NCBI GenBank assembly: GCA_018400335.1
Contig: JAGYMT010000088.1
Span: forward strand, 1 to 6,992
Length of the DNA: 6,992 bases
From: Kiritimatiellia bacterium
Lineage (GTDB): Bacteria; Verrucomicrobiota; Kiritimatiellia; JAAZAB01
Direction: 5' to 3'
Below, one piece after another: positions 1-6,713 of the stretch (its first letter is position 1; the number at the start of each line of letters is the position of its first letter). Under the pieces are notes generated by a model. It saw nothing but the letters and a program-made list of their open reading frames with translations, was not told where the DNA came from and did no database searches. A program made the position numbers and the translations under genes.

Positions 1-166
1 GGCGCGCTTCCGCGAAAGCCAGCAGAACGTTCCCGTGTGTGCGCACGAGCGCGGGGATGCGGATGGTGTGGTATCCATCCGCGCGGTCCCCCGCGAAGAC
101 GAGGACGGGATCCAATTCCGGATCGAAATCCTGCTTCAGTTCATTCAACACGCGGTGCGCAGACAT
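1..166 (-). CDS. Sialidase-family (BNR/Asp-box) protein, N-terminal fragment cut by the left edge
   Basis: The 55 visible codons read leftward from an ATG at 164-166. An AAAAGGAG Shine-Dalgarno lies about 7 nt upstream, which fixes the start. Residues 31-40 read GYHTIRIPAL, matching the (F/Y)RIP motif that supplies the first arginine of the sialidase catalytic triad (here R36). Residues 50-55, AFAEAR, match the following AFAEGR-type strand of the first propeller blade. The N-terminus (MSAHRVLNEL) is polar and has no signal peptide, so the protein is probably cytoplasmic. In the PVC group and relatives, many members of this fold (GH33-like) are annotated as exo-alpha-sialidase although the substrate is unproven. 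The gene diverges from the PL22-like lyase across a shared 270-bp control region. A second family member is cut by the right edge. The fold is well supported; the true substrate cannot be judged from this piece. Confidence 0.85.
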   Translation of the reverse strand, partial: MSAHRVLNELKQDFDPELDPVLVFAGDRADGYHTIRIPALVRTHGNVLLAFAEAR

Positions 167-292
167 CTCATTGCTCCTTTTGTTGTTCGTGGTTCGTGTC
201 TCGAGCTCTGAATAGCAATCTGTCAAAAAGCATAGTTTCTCCACCTGGAAACGCAAACAAAAAGAGTTTTATTTTTTTCTGGACTCATCCGG

Positions 293-327
293 AATGTTTG
301 TCATATGTTTCGGACATTGCAAACATT
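293..327. promoter_or_regulatory. Candidate operator in the divergent intergenic region (nested inverted and direct repeats)
   Basis: The region 167-436 between the divergent sialidase and lyase genes contains no convincing gene and is clearly more AT-rich than the coding DNA, with an A/T-run section at 258-280. Inside it, AATGTTTG (293-300) and CAAACATT (320-327) form a perfect 8-bp inverted repeat with a 19-nt spacer. ATGTTT also recurs directly at 294 and 305, one helical turn (11 bp) apart, and ACATTG recurs at 314 and 323. CATATG occurs at 302-307 and 335-340. Direct half-sites one turn apart plus an inverted copy fit a site for an AraC- or LacI-type regulator of sugar genes, but no regulator gene is in the window. 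I could not assign -35/-10 boxes with confidence for either gene. A role in joint control of the two divergent genes is inference from position. Confidence 0.4.
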
Positions 328-436
328 GAACTCACATATGGTTTTATCGACCATTGGTTCGGGTGCTTACCGGAAAACATACAACATCACGTGAACAGGG
401 TCTTCGGGCCTTGTTAATGAAGGAAGGAAAGTTTGC

Positions 437-1702
437 ATGAAACCGTGTCCGGAGTTTCTCGATCCGCACTCGCCGGAAGGCGTGTCGGTTTACCAGCTCA
501 CGCCCGAAGAGAAGCGCAGCGAGCCGGTCTACCCGGATTCGCCGGGTTTTCTGGAAGGCGGGCGCAGCCTGCTGTTGCAGACGTCCAGCGGTCCGCAGAT
601 CTGCCACTTCGATGATGGCGGCAGGTTGGAACCACTCCGGGACAGGGTTCCGGACCTGCGTGGCGCGCGCCTTGCCGGGGACGGGCGACATGTCGTCTGT
701 ACGCGGGGTGAGCCCTCGGACGATACGATTGTCTTCCACCGCATGGATCTGTTTACGGGCGAGATCGAGAAGGTGTTCATCGGCAAGGGGACGCTGCCGG
801 GGACATTGCTGCCCGTCACCGGACTGCACATCGAGACAACCTCGTGGGACGGTACGCGTCTCGGTGCCCACGGCTATCTGGACTACCAGCGGAAATGTGA
901 CGGCGCCCACGGGATTGTCATCCTCGACACCGAAATCGGACGGACCGAGGTGGTCTTCTCCCAGAGGTACCCACATGCGCACCTCCGGTATTGCCCTTCA
1001 CCGGAACCGACGCTGCGCAGAACGCTCATGGTCCAGCATCATCACGAGCGGGAGGTCGCCGAGAACGGCAAGGAGATCCGGCACCCCTGGAGTCCTGACG
1101 ATCGCGGTGTCGATCTGCATGTGCTGCGCGATGACGGAAGCGGTTGGAGCGATTTGCCTTTCGGGCGTGACGGGGATGAGTCCTGCATCGGGCACCAGGT
1201 CTGGCACGGGGAAGATGGCGCGGTCGCGGCCGTGATGCTCCAGAACCGCGACAACAGTTACGGCTGGGCGGACGGAACCCGTCAGCATGCGGTCACGGGC
1301 ACGGCTGTGCCGTCCGATCCAGGCGACGAGCATTGCGGGGCCAGGGGGCGGGAAGCGTACCGCCGTTACCTGTCGCGGCCGGAGGAGAGCCCTAGGTTGT
1401 GCCATCTTCACGCGGACCGCTCCGGTCTGCGGTTCACCTTTGACACGTTTCCGGTCTGGTCCGGCGACCGGGCTGGCATGGCGATCTATCTCGGGGAGAG
1501 CCGCGAGTTCGGCGGCTCGCTGAAGTTTCGATATCTCCTGAACACCGGCACGGTGCTAAGAGGTGGGTGCCATGCTCATCCGATCCTGTCGCCGGACGGA
1601 GACGCTCTGTTCTTCACGTCAGACTACCACGGCTCGCCGCAGGCCTACATGGTGACCGGCCTCCCCTGGGAGAATGGCGGTCCGGGGCCGCGATCATTGT
1701 GA
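437..1702 (+). CDS. Oligogalacturonate lyase-like seven-bladed propeller protein (PL22 family)
   Basis: This 421-aa protein starts at an ATG 9 nt after AGGAAGG (421-427). No signal peptide is visible, as expected for cytoplasmic PL22 enzymes that split unsaturated digalacturonate into two 5-keto-4-deoxyuronate molecules. WD/TolB-like blade motifs recur: GEIEKVF near 108, a blade ending RRTLMVQHHHE at 194-204, IGHQVWHGEDG at 251-261, and HAHPILSPDGDALFFTSD at 379-396. Histidines at 180/182, 201-203, 253 and 379/381 are good candidates for the Mn-binding His cluster known in this family (His/Gln/His-x-His). The usual length is about 385-390 aa, so this one is slightly long, with an insertion around residues 270-330. 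Substrate specificity is inferred from the fold and His pattern; a diverged member acting on another uronate-containing oligosaccharide is possible. A possible second gene begins 14 nt after its stop. Confidence 0.75.
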   Translation: MKPCPEFLDPHSPEGVSVYQLTPEEKRSEPVYPDSPGFLEGGRSLLLQTSSGPQICHFDDGGRLEPLRDRVPDLRGARLAGDGRHVVCTRGEPSDDTIVFHRMDLFTGEIEKVFIGKGTLPGTLLPVTGLHIETTSWDGTRLGAHGYLDYQRKCDGAHGIVILDTEIGRTEVVFSQRYPHAHLRYCPSPEPTLRRTLMVQHHHEREVAENGKEIRHPWSPDDRGVDLHVLRDDGSGWSDLPFGRDGDESCIGHQVWHGEDGAVAAVMLQNRDNSYGWADGTRQHAVTGTAVPSDPGDEHCGARGREAYRRYLSRPEESPRLCHLHADRSGLRFTFDTFPVWSGDRAGMAIYLGESREFGGSLKFRYLLNTGTVLRGGCHAHPILSPDGDALFFTSDYHGSPQAYMVTGLPWENGGPGPRSL

Positions 1703-1716
1703 GGAGGGAGGGTAGT

Positions 1717-1993
1717 ATGATGGTATCTCTCACCGCGAATACAGGTGATTGGCAACAGGAGAAGAACAAGGCTTGGGTTTTGCAGCTCGATTTTGCCGAC
1801 CATGCGCGTATTCATATTCCCGGCGAATGCGGGCGTGTCTGCGACCGCGATGAAGGAGGCGTATCGTCGCTCGCGTGTAATCCACAAACAGCTCGGCGGC
1901 ATTCCGTCTGTTCGCGTCGGATTCCGTGAAAACGGACTCGATGTCGAGTCTGCAACCGAAATCACACCACGTCGGGGCGAGCGTCGCCGATAG
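1717..1993 (+). pseudogene. Possible broken short gene downstream of the PL22-like lyase
   Basis: A very strong purine-rich Shine-Dalgarno (GAGGAGGGAGGG, 1701-1712) sits just after the lyase stop and leads into tandem ATGs at 1717 and 1720. The frame from these gives MMVSLTANTGDWQQEKNKAW and runs to a stop at 1927-1929, about 70 codons, but its second half is rich in Cys and Arg and does not look like protein. From about 1802 another frame gives more natural sequence (MRVFIFPANAG, then AYRRSRVIHKQLGGIPSVRV) and ends at 1991-1993, overlapping the end of the convergent ATPase gene by about 30 bp. This pattern fits a gene that starts at 1717 and shifts frame within roughly 1800-1870. I recognise neither part. 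It may equally be non-coding DNA with a chance ribosome-binding site. Were it real, it would be the second cistron of the lyase operon. Confidence 0.3.
1935..1950 (-). terminator. Short GC-rich hairpin just past the ATPase stop, possible weak terminator
   Basis: GACTCG (1935-1940), ATGT loop, CGAGTC (1945-1950) makes a perfect 6-bp stem. It lies 12 nt beyond the ATPase stop codon in the direction of ATPase transcription. On that strand it is followed by CGTTTTC, only four Ts, so it is a weak intrinsic terminator at best. It also falls inside the possible short plus-strand reading frame, so it may be chance. Confidence 0.3.
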
Positions 1994-3278
1994 AGGCGGC
2001 ATAGTAGAGCGGCATGAATGTCAGGCGCTGCTCCGGGCGGCGGGCGTAAGGTCCCGAGTACAGGACAATTCCCTCGGGGCAATTCCGGTAGGCGTCCAGC
2101 ATCAGTTGCAGACTGCGCAGGCTGCCACCCGCGCCTGACTTTACCTCGACCGGCACGATCTGTCCGTCCCGAACGGCCAGGCAGTCCACCTCGGAGCTGC
2201 TGCCGCGGACCTCACGCGCCCAGTAGAAGATTTCCGATGAATGGCCGGCGATCAATTCCTGCGCCACGAACTGCTCCGCAAGCCTTCCCCGGTAGATGGC
2301 GAGCAGGTCGTCCTGCCGCAATTCCATGTCCACCGGCACCTGGCAGAGGTTTTGCATCAGCCCGATGTCGAGCATGGCGGCCTTGAAACGTTTCTCGTTG
2401 GCGGTTGCTCTCAACGGCAAGCCCGATGGATCGCAGGAGGCGATCTTGTGGATGATACGGGCCTTGCAAAGCAGGTCAAAGGCGCGGCGGTTGGTGGGGC
2501 CGGAATGCGCATCGTCAAGCAGGGTGTACTTGATCTGTTCGCCGATCTGTCGGGCCACGTTGAGCAGTACCGAATCGAGACAAGCCTCGTTGACGCGGGG
2601 CGTGTATTTGGCAAAGTCTTCCCTGTATGACCCGATGACATCGGCTTGCGCCTTGAGCGCTTCCACGAGTGAGCCTGTCTCGCGGTAGACGTCTACGCTC
2701 TCCGGCATGCCGCCGACGAAGAAGTAGGTCTTCAGTTCCTTCAACAACTGGCGCTGCAGCCCTTGGTCGACTTCGGAGGGATGGAAGGCCGCCGTCTCGG
2801 CGGCTACCTCATTACCGATGCCGCGCAGGTACTCGCGGAAGGTCATGGGGTAGAGCTGCAGGTACTGAATGCGTCCGACGGGCACGGAGATTTCGCCCAG
2901 GGCAAACTCCAGCAGTGATCCGGCCGCAATCACGTGGAGATCGGGCATCTGCTCGTAGAAATAGCGTAGCGCCATGATCGCCCGCGGGCAGGCCTGAATC
3001 TCGTCCAGGAACAGAAGGGTCTTGCCCGGCACGATGCGTTGACCGCCATCCAGTTCGAGGCGCTGGACAATCACCTTCGGGTCGAGGTTGTCCCCGAAGT
3101 GCGCGTGCAGATCCCGGCGCTTTTCGAGGTCGATCTTGGCAACCGACTCGAATCGGCCGGCGGCCACATGCTCCACCAGCCATGTCTTGCCGACCTGTCG
3201 GGCGCCCCGGATGACAAGCGGTTTGCGGCGGTGTGCCGTCGTCCACTTCACAAGTTGCTCTTGAGCGTCGCGATACAT
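1962..3278 (-). CDS. AAA_14 / DUF4143 ATPase with C-terminal PD-(D/E)XK-like domain
   Basis: This complete 438-aa protein starts at an ATG 9 nt after a perfect AGGAGG (3288-3293). Residues 25-32, GARQVGKT, form the Walker A motif in the form typical of the AAA_14 family. LLFLDEIQ at 88-95 is Walker B (D92/E93), and the VIAAGS strand at 116-121 fits sensor 1. The C-terminal half has the DUF4143 layout, ending in a restriction-nuclease-like signature: SSEVD (D365) followed by VPVEVKSG, with E378 and K380 as the candidate E-x-K pair. These proteins are very common, patchily distributed and often multicopy; no agreed function exists, though links to mobile or stress-related traits have been proposed. 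It is probably a soluble cytoplasmic protein. It has its own ribosome-binding site and separate orientation logic from the sugar genes, sits directly beside gene fragments, and converges on the lyase. It is more likely an inserted accessory gene than a pathway member. Confidence 0.92.
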   Translation of the reverse strand: MYRDAQEQLVKWTTAHRRKPLVIRGARQVGKTWLVEHVAAGRFESVAKIDLEKRRDLHAHFGDNLDPKVIVQRLELDGGQRIVPGKTLLFLDEIQACPRAIMALRYFYEQMPDLHVIAAGSLLEFALGEISVPVGRIQYLQLYPMTFREYLRGIGNEVAAETAAFHPSEVDQGLQRQLLKELKTYFFVGGMPESVDVYRETGSLVEALKAQADVIGSYREDFAKYTPRVNEACLDSVLLNVARQIGEQIKYTLLDDAHSGPTNRRAFDLLCKARIIHKIASCDPSGLPLRATANEKRFKAAMLDIGLMQNLCQVPVDMELRQDDLLAIYRGRLAEQFVAQELIAGHSSEIFYWAREVRGSSSEVDCLAVRDGQIVPVEVKSGAGGSLRSLQLMLDAYRNCPEGIVLYSGPYARRPEQRLTFMPLYYAASIGDARPDVV

Positions 3279-3352
3279 GACAACATGCCTCCTGACAGAA
3301 AAGGTGTGTTAGAAAGTCAAGGCATAATTGTCGATAGGGATAGATTCCTTCT

Positions 3353-3796
3353 TCACGATCGCCAGTTTGCCTTGACACACTGTTCCAGGTTCGCCGACGT
3401 GTGCATGCGCCCGTTCTCGTCGATTTCCATGATTCCGGCGGCCTGGTAGAGGATGAAGCCATCGAAGAGTTCCGAGGTCGCAGCGTATCGAAGTTCTTCG
3501 CCGATATGCGCCGGGATGTTGTTCTCGATGCAGGTGCGGTTCAGCGGGCCATTGCGGTTTGCGTAGAACATGGTAACGTCGAACAGACGCGCCAGCGCAC
3601 CGGCGACATGGGTGTTGACGTCGAGGCAGTGACAAATGTAGCCGCCCTGCCGATTGATAACGCGGGGCGGGCGGGGATGGTTGTTGCTCTCGTCCAGGCC
3701 GATCCACTCGATCACACGTTGCACCCCATCCTTTCCCCGGCACGTGTCTGTTTCACAGGTTTTCGGGCCGTCGTATATGCGAAACCGGCTTTTCAT
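3353..3796 (-). CDS. Unassigned 147-aa protein or C-terminal remnant of a larger enzyme
   Basis: I do not recognise this protein. Codon use on the minus strand is natural throughout (C/G-ended codons, balanced composition), so it was selected as protein. It holds clusters of Cys (CETDTC at about residue 14, CHC at about 55) and strands such as VTMFYANRNGPLN and ELFDGFILYQAAGIMEID. The latter look like the last beta-strands of a TIM-barrel hydrolase; that is inference from pattern only. The first ATG (3794-3796) follows the previous stop by 6 nt and is in the same frame as the preceding segment, but no good Shine-Dalgarno precedes it. A complete barrel would need more than 250 aa, so this is probably the C-terminal part of a larger protein whose front was lost, or a small unknown protein translated by coupling. 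The ATPase gene begins 74 bp further on. Confidence 0.5.
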   Translation of the reverse strand: MKSRFRIYDGPKTCETDTCRGKDGVQRVIEWIGLDESNNHPRPPRVINRQGGYICHCLDVNTHVAGALARLFDVTMFYANRNGPLNRTCIENNIPAHIGEELRYAATSELFDGFILYQAAGIMEIDENGRMHTSANLEQCVKANWRS

Positions 3797-3802
3797 GTCA
3801 GA

Positions 3803-4078
3803 TCACAGAATCTCGATGCTCTCCGGTTGAAGCGAGGCACCCTTGTCATCCCGGTTCACGAGCCGGATGCGCCGCACAGACCCCATACTCGGCGGGTGCC
3901 GGTCTTGCGGCTGAAAGCGCAGGCGCATCTCCGGATGCTCCGCGGCGAATGGCGACGCAAAACAATGCCATCCCTGAATCGTTCTTGTTGCGCGCGCGGG
4001 TGCTTCCTGGTGGGGCGGGATACTCAGCGGCTGGATCCCCGTCTCGAACGATTTAATCACGAAGAAGACATCTATGTC
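3803..4078 (-). pseudogene. Orphan C-terminal coding segment in a shifted frame, unassigned
   Basis: About 91 codons, from GACATAGATGTC (minus strand, starting at 4078) to a TGA at 3803-3805, read as plausible protein: DIDVFFVIKSFETGIQPL, then GWHCFASPF, then SVRRIRLVNRDDKG and an ending PESIEIL. No start codon or ribosome-binding site of its own is visible. The only in-frame ATG upstream (up to 4210) would run through sequence that is an out-of-frame reading of the ceramidase-like fragment. The C-terminal part looks like strands of a beta-sandwich, but I cannot name a family. It does not match the ceramidase core that should follow the fragment upstream. Most likely it is the tail of a different gene joined to the ceramidase-like front by deletion, with the frame lost. 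Confidence 0.45.
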
Positions 4079-4319
4079 GGGCGCCCAGGCGTTCCCGCAA
4101 GGCCGTCGCTCGTCCGGTTGGAATGGCGACGACATCGACAGAGACGAGCAGGCACCGGCTTTGTTCGACTTCGATGACCAGCGCGTGGGCAAACAACGGG
4201 TCATGAACACCGGAATGACGCTTGACCCAGGACAGCCGGAAACTTCCGTACGTCTCCGCGCTCGGCGTTATGTCGCTTTTGAAAAACCCGATTTTCACTA
4301 GTTTGCGGGCGGCAGTCAT
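4053..4319 (-). pseudogene. Neutral/alkaline ceramidase-like protein, truncated by a frameshift
   Basis: The reading frame opens at an ATG (4317-4319) with AAGGAG 6 nt upstream, 13 nt after the glycosidase-like gene's stop, so it was a translated operon member. Residues 8-18, KIGFFKSDITP, and the segment GVHDPLFAHALVIE followed by LLVSVDVV match the start of Ceramidase_alk (PF04734)-type proteins: the K-x-D-I-T-P opening, the VHDPL-x-A strand and the VSVD strand. Family members normally exceed 400 aa and continue with a THTHSGP-type zinc-binding motif. Here the frame stops after 88 residues and no such motif occurs in any frame downstream. A run of three C on the minus strand (4079-4081) marks the place where the natural frame passes to the next one; removing one C joins ERLGA to DIDVFF. 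Both a frameshift and an internal deletion are therefore needed to explain it. It is probably non-functional. Confidence 0.65.
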
Positions 4320-4332
4320 AATCTACTCCTTC

Positions 4333-5751
4333 TCATGCCGGTTCTGACTCACCGTCCCGCTCCAGATCCCGCATGGGGGACAGGCAACGGATTTCATTGA
4401 ATGAACGGTAATCGGTTATGGCCGTATCATCCGAAAAGGAGACCGCGTACAGGATGGCTTTGTCCGCGCGAACCTGCAACCGAATGGGTTTGTTCGTGTA
4501 CTGGCTTGCGGCTGGGCTTCCCTTCCATTCGACCTTGTGTGCGATTTCATCAGTGCGGAGCGGCACACAGTTGTCGAACTCGAAGCCCGGCAGAGGTGTC
4601 CTTTCCTGGTCGGTCAACTGCACTCGGAGTTTTCCATCTTCCGCATTGGCATTGAGGTACACGGCGGGTGCGTCGACCGCGAAGGGCCGGGTCTCGAGCT
4701 CAGCCGGACCGTTGAATCCGTCGGCTCGCAGCCCGATGAAGCGGTCTGGCCGGATCGATGTCGCGCCGATCTGAAAACGCTTGGCTTCGTACGCATCGCC
4801 GTGCTGATGGCGGCACGCGCTGAAGTAAAATCGTATCTCGTCTTCGAAGAACAACGGGGAGGATGCCACCGAAATGAGGCCGGTCGTCCACTCTCCGCCA
4901 TCCCCGCGTCCGATGAAATACTCGCCCCGCATGGGCCGGTGCCAGCAGTAGCCGCCCCGGCTGAAGGCAAATTCGATATCCCAGTTGCCGTTCATCTTTT
5001 CCGCTTTCGTATCCGATTCCCAGGTGGCGTAGCGCATCGGCCAGCCCAGGATGAACGGCCCGTAAGGAGCCATTTGCATGCCGTAGATCTGCGTCTGGAT
5101 CGGGTCGTGTTCATCCGGTTCGAGGGCAAGAACGGGACGCCGCCAATGGAGGAAATCCTCGCTTTCACTCCGCCAGACACGCCGGTCCGGGCAATTTGTC
5201 CGGAACGAGATGTGGTAGAGCCCCGAGTCGGGGTCGCGGAACAGCCCGTTGTGGCAATCGCTGTTGGCCACGATAAGGGGTGCCTCGCTTGCGGGCGTCC
5301 AGTGGATACCGTCGGGCGAGATGAAGCCGCGCAATTCCCTGTGTTGATACCGCGCGATCAACTTGTACCGGCGCCGCGGATCCGGTTCGGCTTCGTCCAG
5401 GATAACCGACGGACCATGGATTCGGGCCTCGTCCGGCATGACGACGTTGGTGCCCTCAACCACATCCAGTTCGGGTTTTTGCCAGCGGTATCCGTCCTCG
5501 GACTCTGCGTACAACAGGTGCTCCGTCCGTTTCGGCTTGCGCGTCGAACTCACGTACCAAATCTGGTAGTGGCCGGTTGAGGGCTTTTGCGCAACCGAGC
5601 CCCACAGAAGCACGCGATTGAACTCGTGCGGCAGCTCCGGGCTCAGGATCGGGTTCTCACCATAATACGTCGGCCTGTTCAATTCCCGCTTGAACCCCCG
5701 GGCGTACTCGAGCGTCCGGTTATCCAGGAACATGAACTTTGTTGTCTTCAT
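4333..5751 (-). CDS. Five-bladed beta-propeller glycoside hydrolase-like protein (GH32/GH43-like)
   Basis: This 472-aa protein starts at an ATG whose ATGA overlaps the stop of the upstream phosphoesterase (5748-5751), with AAGGA about 9 nt before it. Residues 32-36 (ENPIL) open the first blade. A repeated blade turn of the type S-x-D/G-x-x-x-W recurs at about 84-90 (SEDGYRW), 145-151 (SPDGIHW), 197-203 (SEDFLHW) and 264-270 (SRGGYCW), which fits the propeller of GH32/43/68/130-like proteins. Segments GPSVILDEAEPDPRRRYKL (113-131) and NSDCHNGLFRDPDSGLYH (163-180) are typical of this fold, and D/E residues there are candidate catalytic groups, which I cannot place with certainty. Residues from about 330 on form a beta-sandwich (FIGLRADGFNGPAELETRPF, then LRVQL), as in GH32 C-terminal modules. 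No signal peptide is seen. Substrate is unknown; it may be a glycosidase or a binding protein. The gene belongs to the sialidase-phosphoesterase operon. Confidence 0.75.
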   Translation of the reverse strand: MKTTKFMFLDNRTLEYARGFKRELNRPTYYGENPILSPELPHEFNRVLLWGSVAQKPSTGHYQIWYVSSTRKPKRTEHLLYAESEDGYRWQKPELDVVEGTNVVMPDEARIHGPSVILDEAEPDPRRRYKLIARYQHRELRGFISPDGIHWTPASEAPLIVANSDCHNGLFRDPDSGLYHISFRTNCPDRRVWRSESEDFLHWRRPVLALEPDEHDPIQTQIYGMQMAPYGPFILGWPMRYATWESDTKAEKMNGNWDIEFAFSRGGYCWHRPMRGEYFIGRGDGGEWTTGLISVASSPLFFEDEIRFYFSACRHQHGDAYEAKRFQIGATSIRPDRFIGLRADGFNGPAELETRPFAVDAPAVYLNANAEDGKLRVQLTDQERTPLPGFEFDNCVPLRTDEIAHKVEWKGSPAASQYTNKPIRLQVRADKAILYAVSFSDDTAITDYRSFNEIRCLSPMRDLERDGESEPA

Positions 5752-6713
5752 CGCTCTCTTTCCTTGATGTCTTTCGCGAAAGGCCCGACTTTTTCCCAGG
5801 CCATGGAATAATCCCTGGCCTCGGGCAGGGGGTGTCCGCCCGGGCCGTAGCCGTCGGTGCGCCGCGAGACTTTTTCGAGTGGCACGAATCGCTTTTCGAT
5901 GTCATTTCCACTGACAGTGTATTCCAGAAAACCGAGGGAAGCGTCGCCATCCGGCCATCGATTCGCCCATTGCCCCATGGCGGTTGCCGGCGCCAGATCG
6001 AAATGGATGCCTTGCGCGACGTGCTCCTTGCGACAGTGAATGTGGCCGGTGATCACACGCGTTGCGCCGGACTTTTTCAAAAGTTTCAGAAACCGGTCCC
6101 TTGCGCTCTGGTCAACGCAGAAATACCAGTCGCGATACTGCTCGGGATCAGCAATATCGAAAGCCGGTTCGTCGGGTGCGTCGACAAAAAGGGCGTAGTG
6201 CATCAACCAGAGGTTATGATCGATCCTCGGTCGGTCCGCCTGCGTTTCGAGCCAGTTCCACAGCGCCCTTTCTTCAGGCAGCCCCGAGCCCAGCAGCATG
6301 TCGCAGAAGCCTGAAACGCGGACATTTTCGTGTTCGAATGTCCAGGTGCTGGGACCGAACACGGCTTCGAATTGCCAGAGTTGTTCCGGAGTGATGTTCA
6401 GCGAAAGGTCATCGCGGGTCTCGAACGCCCCTTGCCGGTCGGTGTGTTTGTTGCCGGTATCCATGTTGCCGGGGATGACATGGTACGGGATGTCCATCCC
6501 GTCGAAATCCGCCTTCATGTCCTCCAGTTCCCAGCGATGAATCGAACCATCCCGGGTAACATCCCCGCCGATCAGCAGGAATTCGGGTTTCATCGCCATG
6601 ATCTGCCGGCGCGCGGCCCGCCAGTTCTCCGCATAGGCGGGGTTGAACCGGAACGACTTTGGCGATCCGGGCTGCATGTCTGCCGCGTAAATGAATGTCC
6701 AGCTTCCGGTCAT
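5748..6713 (-). CDS. Calcineurin-like metallophosphoesterase (CPPED1-like)
   Basis: This 321-aa protein starts at the ATG at 6711-6713, whose ATGA overlaps the stop of the sialidase upstream; AAAGGA lies 6 nt before it. A longer reading to 6875 is excluded because it would run through the sialidase. Motifs occur in the expected order: FIYAADMQPG (7-16; D12, Q14, the D-x-Q form seen in CPPED1-type enzymes instead of D-x-H), GGDVTRDG (49-56; metal-bridging D51), PGNMD (81-85; N83, D85), LMHYALF (170-176; H172) and TGHIH (222-226; H224, H226). The di-metal site is thus largely complete. The usual GNH(D/E) histidine is Met here (M84), which could alter leaving-group protonation or mark a subfamily. 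No signal peptide or membrane segment. The substrate is unknown; operon context suggests a sugar phosphate or phosphorylated conjugate, which is inference. Confidence 0.88.
   Translation of the reverse strand: MTGSWTFIYAADMQPGSPKSFRFNPAYAENWRAARRQIMAMKPEFLLIGGDVTRDGSIHRWELEDMKADFDGMDIPYHVIPGNMDTGNKHTDRQGAFETRDDLSLNITPEQLWQFEAVFGPSTWTFEHENVRVSGFCDMLLGSGLPEERALWNWLETQADRPRIDHNLWLMHYALFVDAPDEPAFDIADPEQYRDWYFCVDQSARDRFLKLLKKSGATRVITGHIHCRKEHVAQGIHFDLAPATAMGQWANRWPDGDASLGFLEYTVSGNDIEKRFVPLEKVSRRTDGYGPGGHPLPEARDYSMAWEKVGPFAKDIKERER

Noticed and set aside
258..280. A/T-run segment resembling an UP element or T-tract terminator
   Set aside because: No stable GC-rich stem precedes the T run on either strand and no -35/-10 pair with correct spacing could be placed beside it.
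417..440. Seven-codon leader ORF (MKEGKFA) whose TGA overlaps the lyase ATG
   Set aside because: It has no ribosome-binding site of its own and arises from the purine-rich Shine-Dalgarno of the lyase; likely chance.
344..982. 212-aa minus-strand ORF opposite the lyase start
   Set aside because: It runs through the divergent control region and the lyase coding frame, and shows no motif or initiation signal; the lyase frame has clear family motifs.
3401..4177. 258-aa plus-strand ORF crossing the broken region
   Set aside because: It looks attractive because it is uninterrupted where the minus strand is broken, but it has no ribosome-binding site, a shadow-like composition rich in Arg/Val/Ala, and no recognisable motif.
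4537..5580. 347-aa plus-strand ORF opposite the glycosidase-like gene
   Set aside because: Its composition is that of an antisense shadow; the minus-strand frame carries blade motifs, a ribosome-binding site and operon overlaps.
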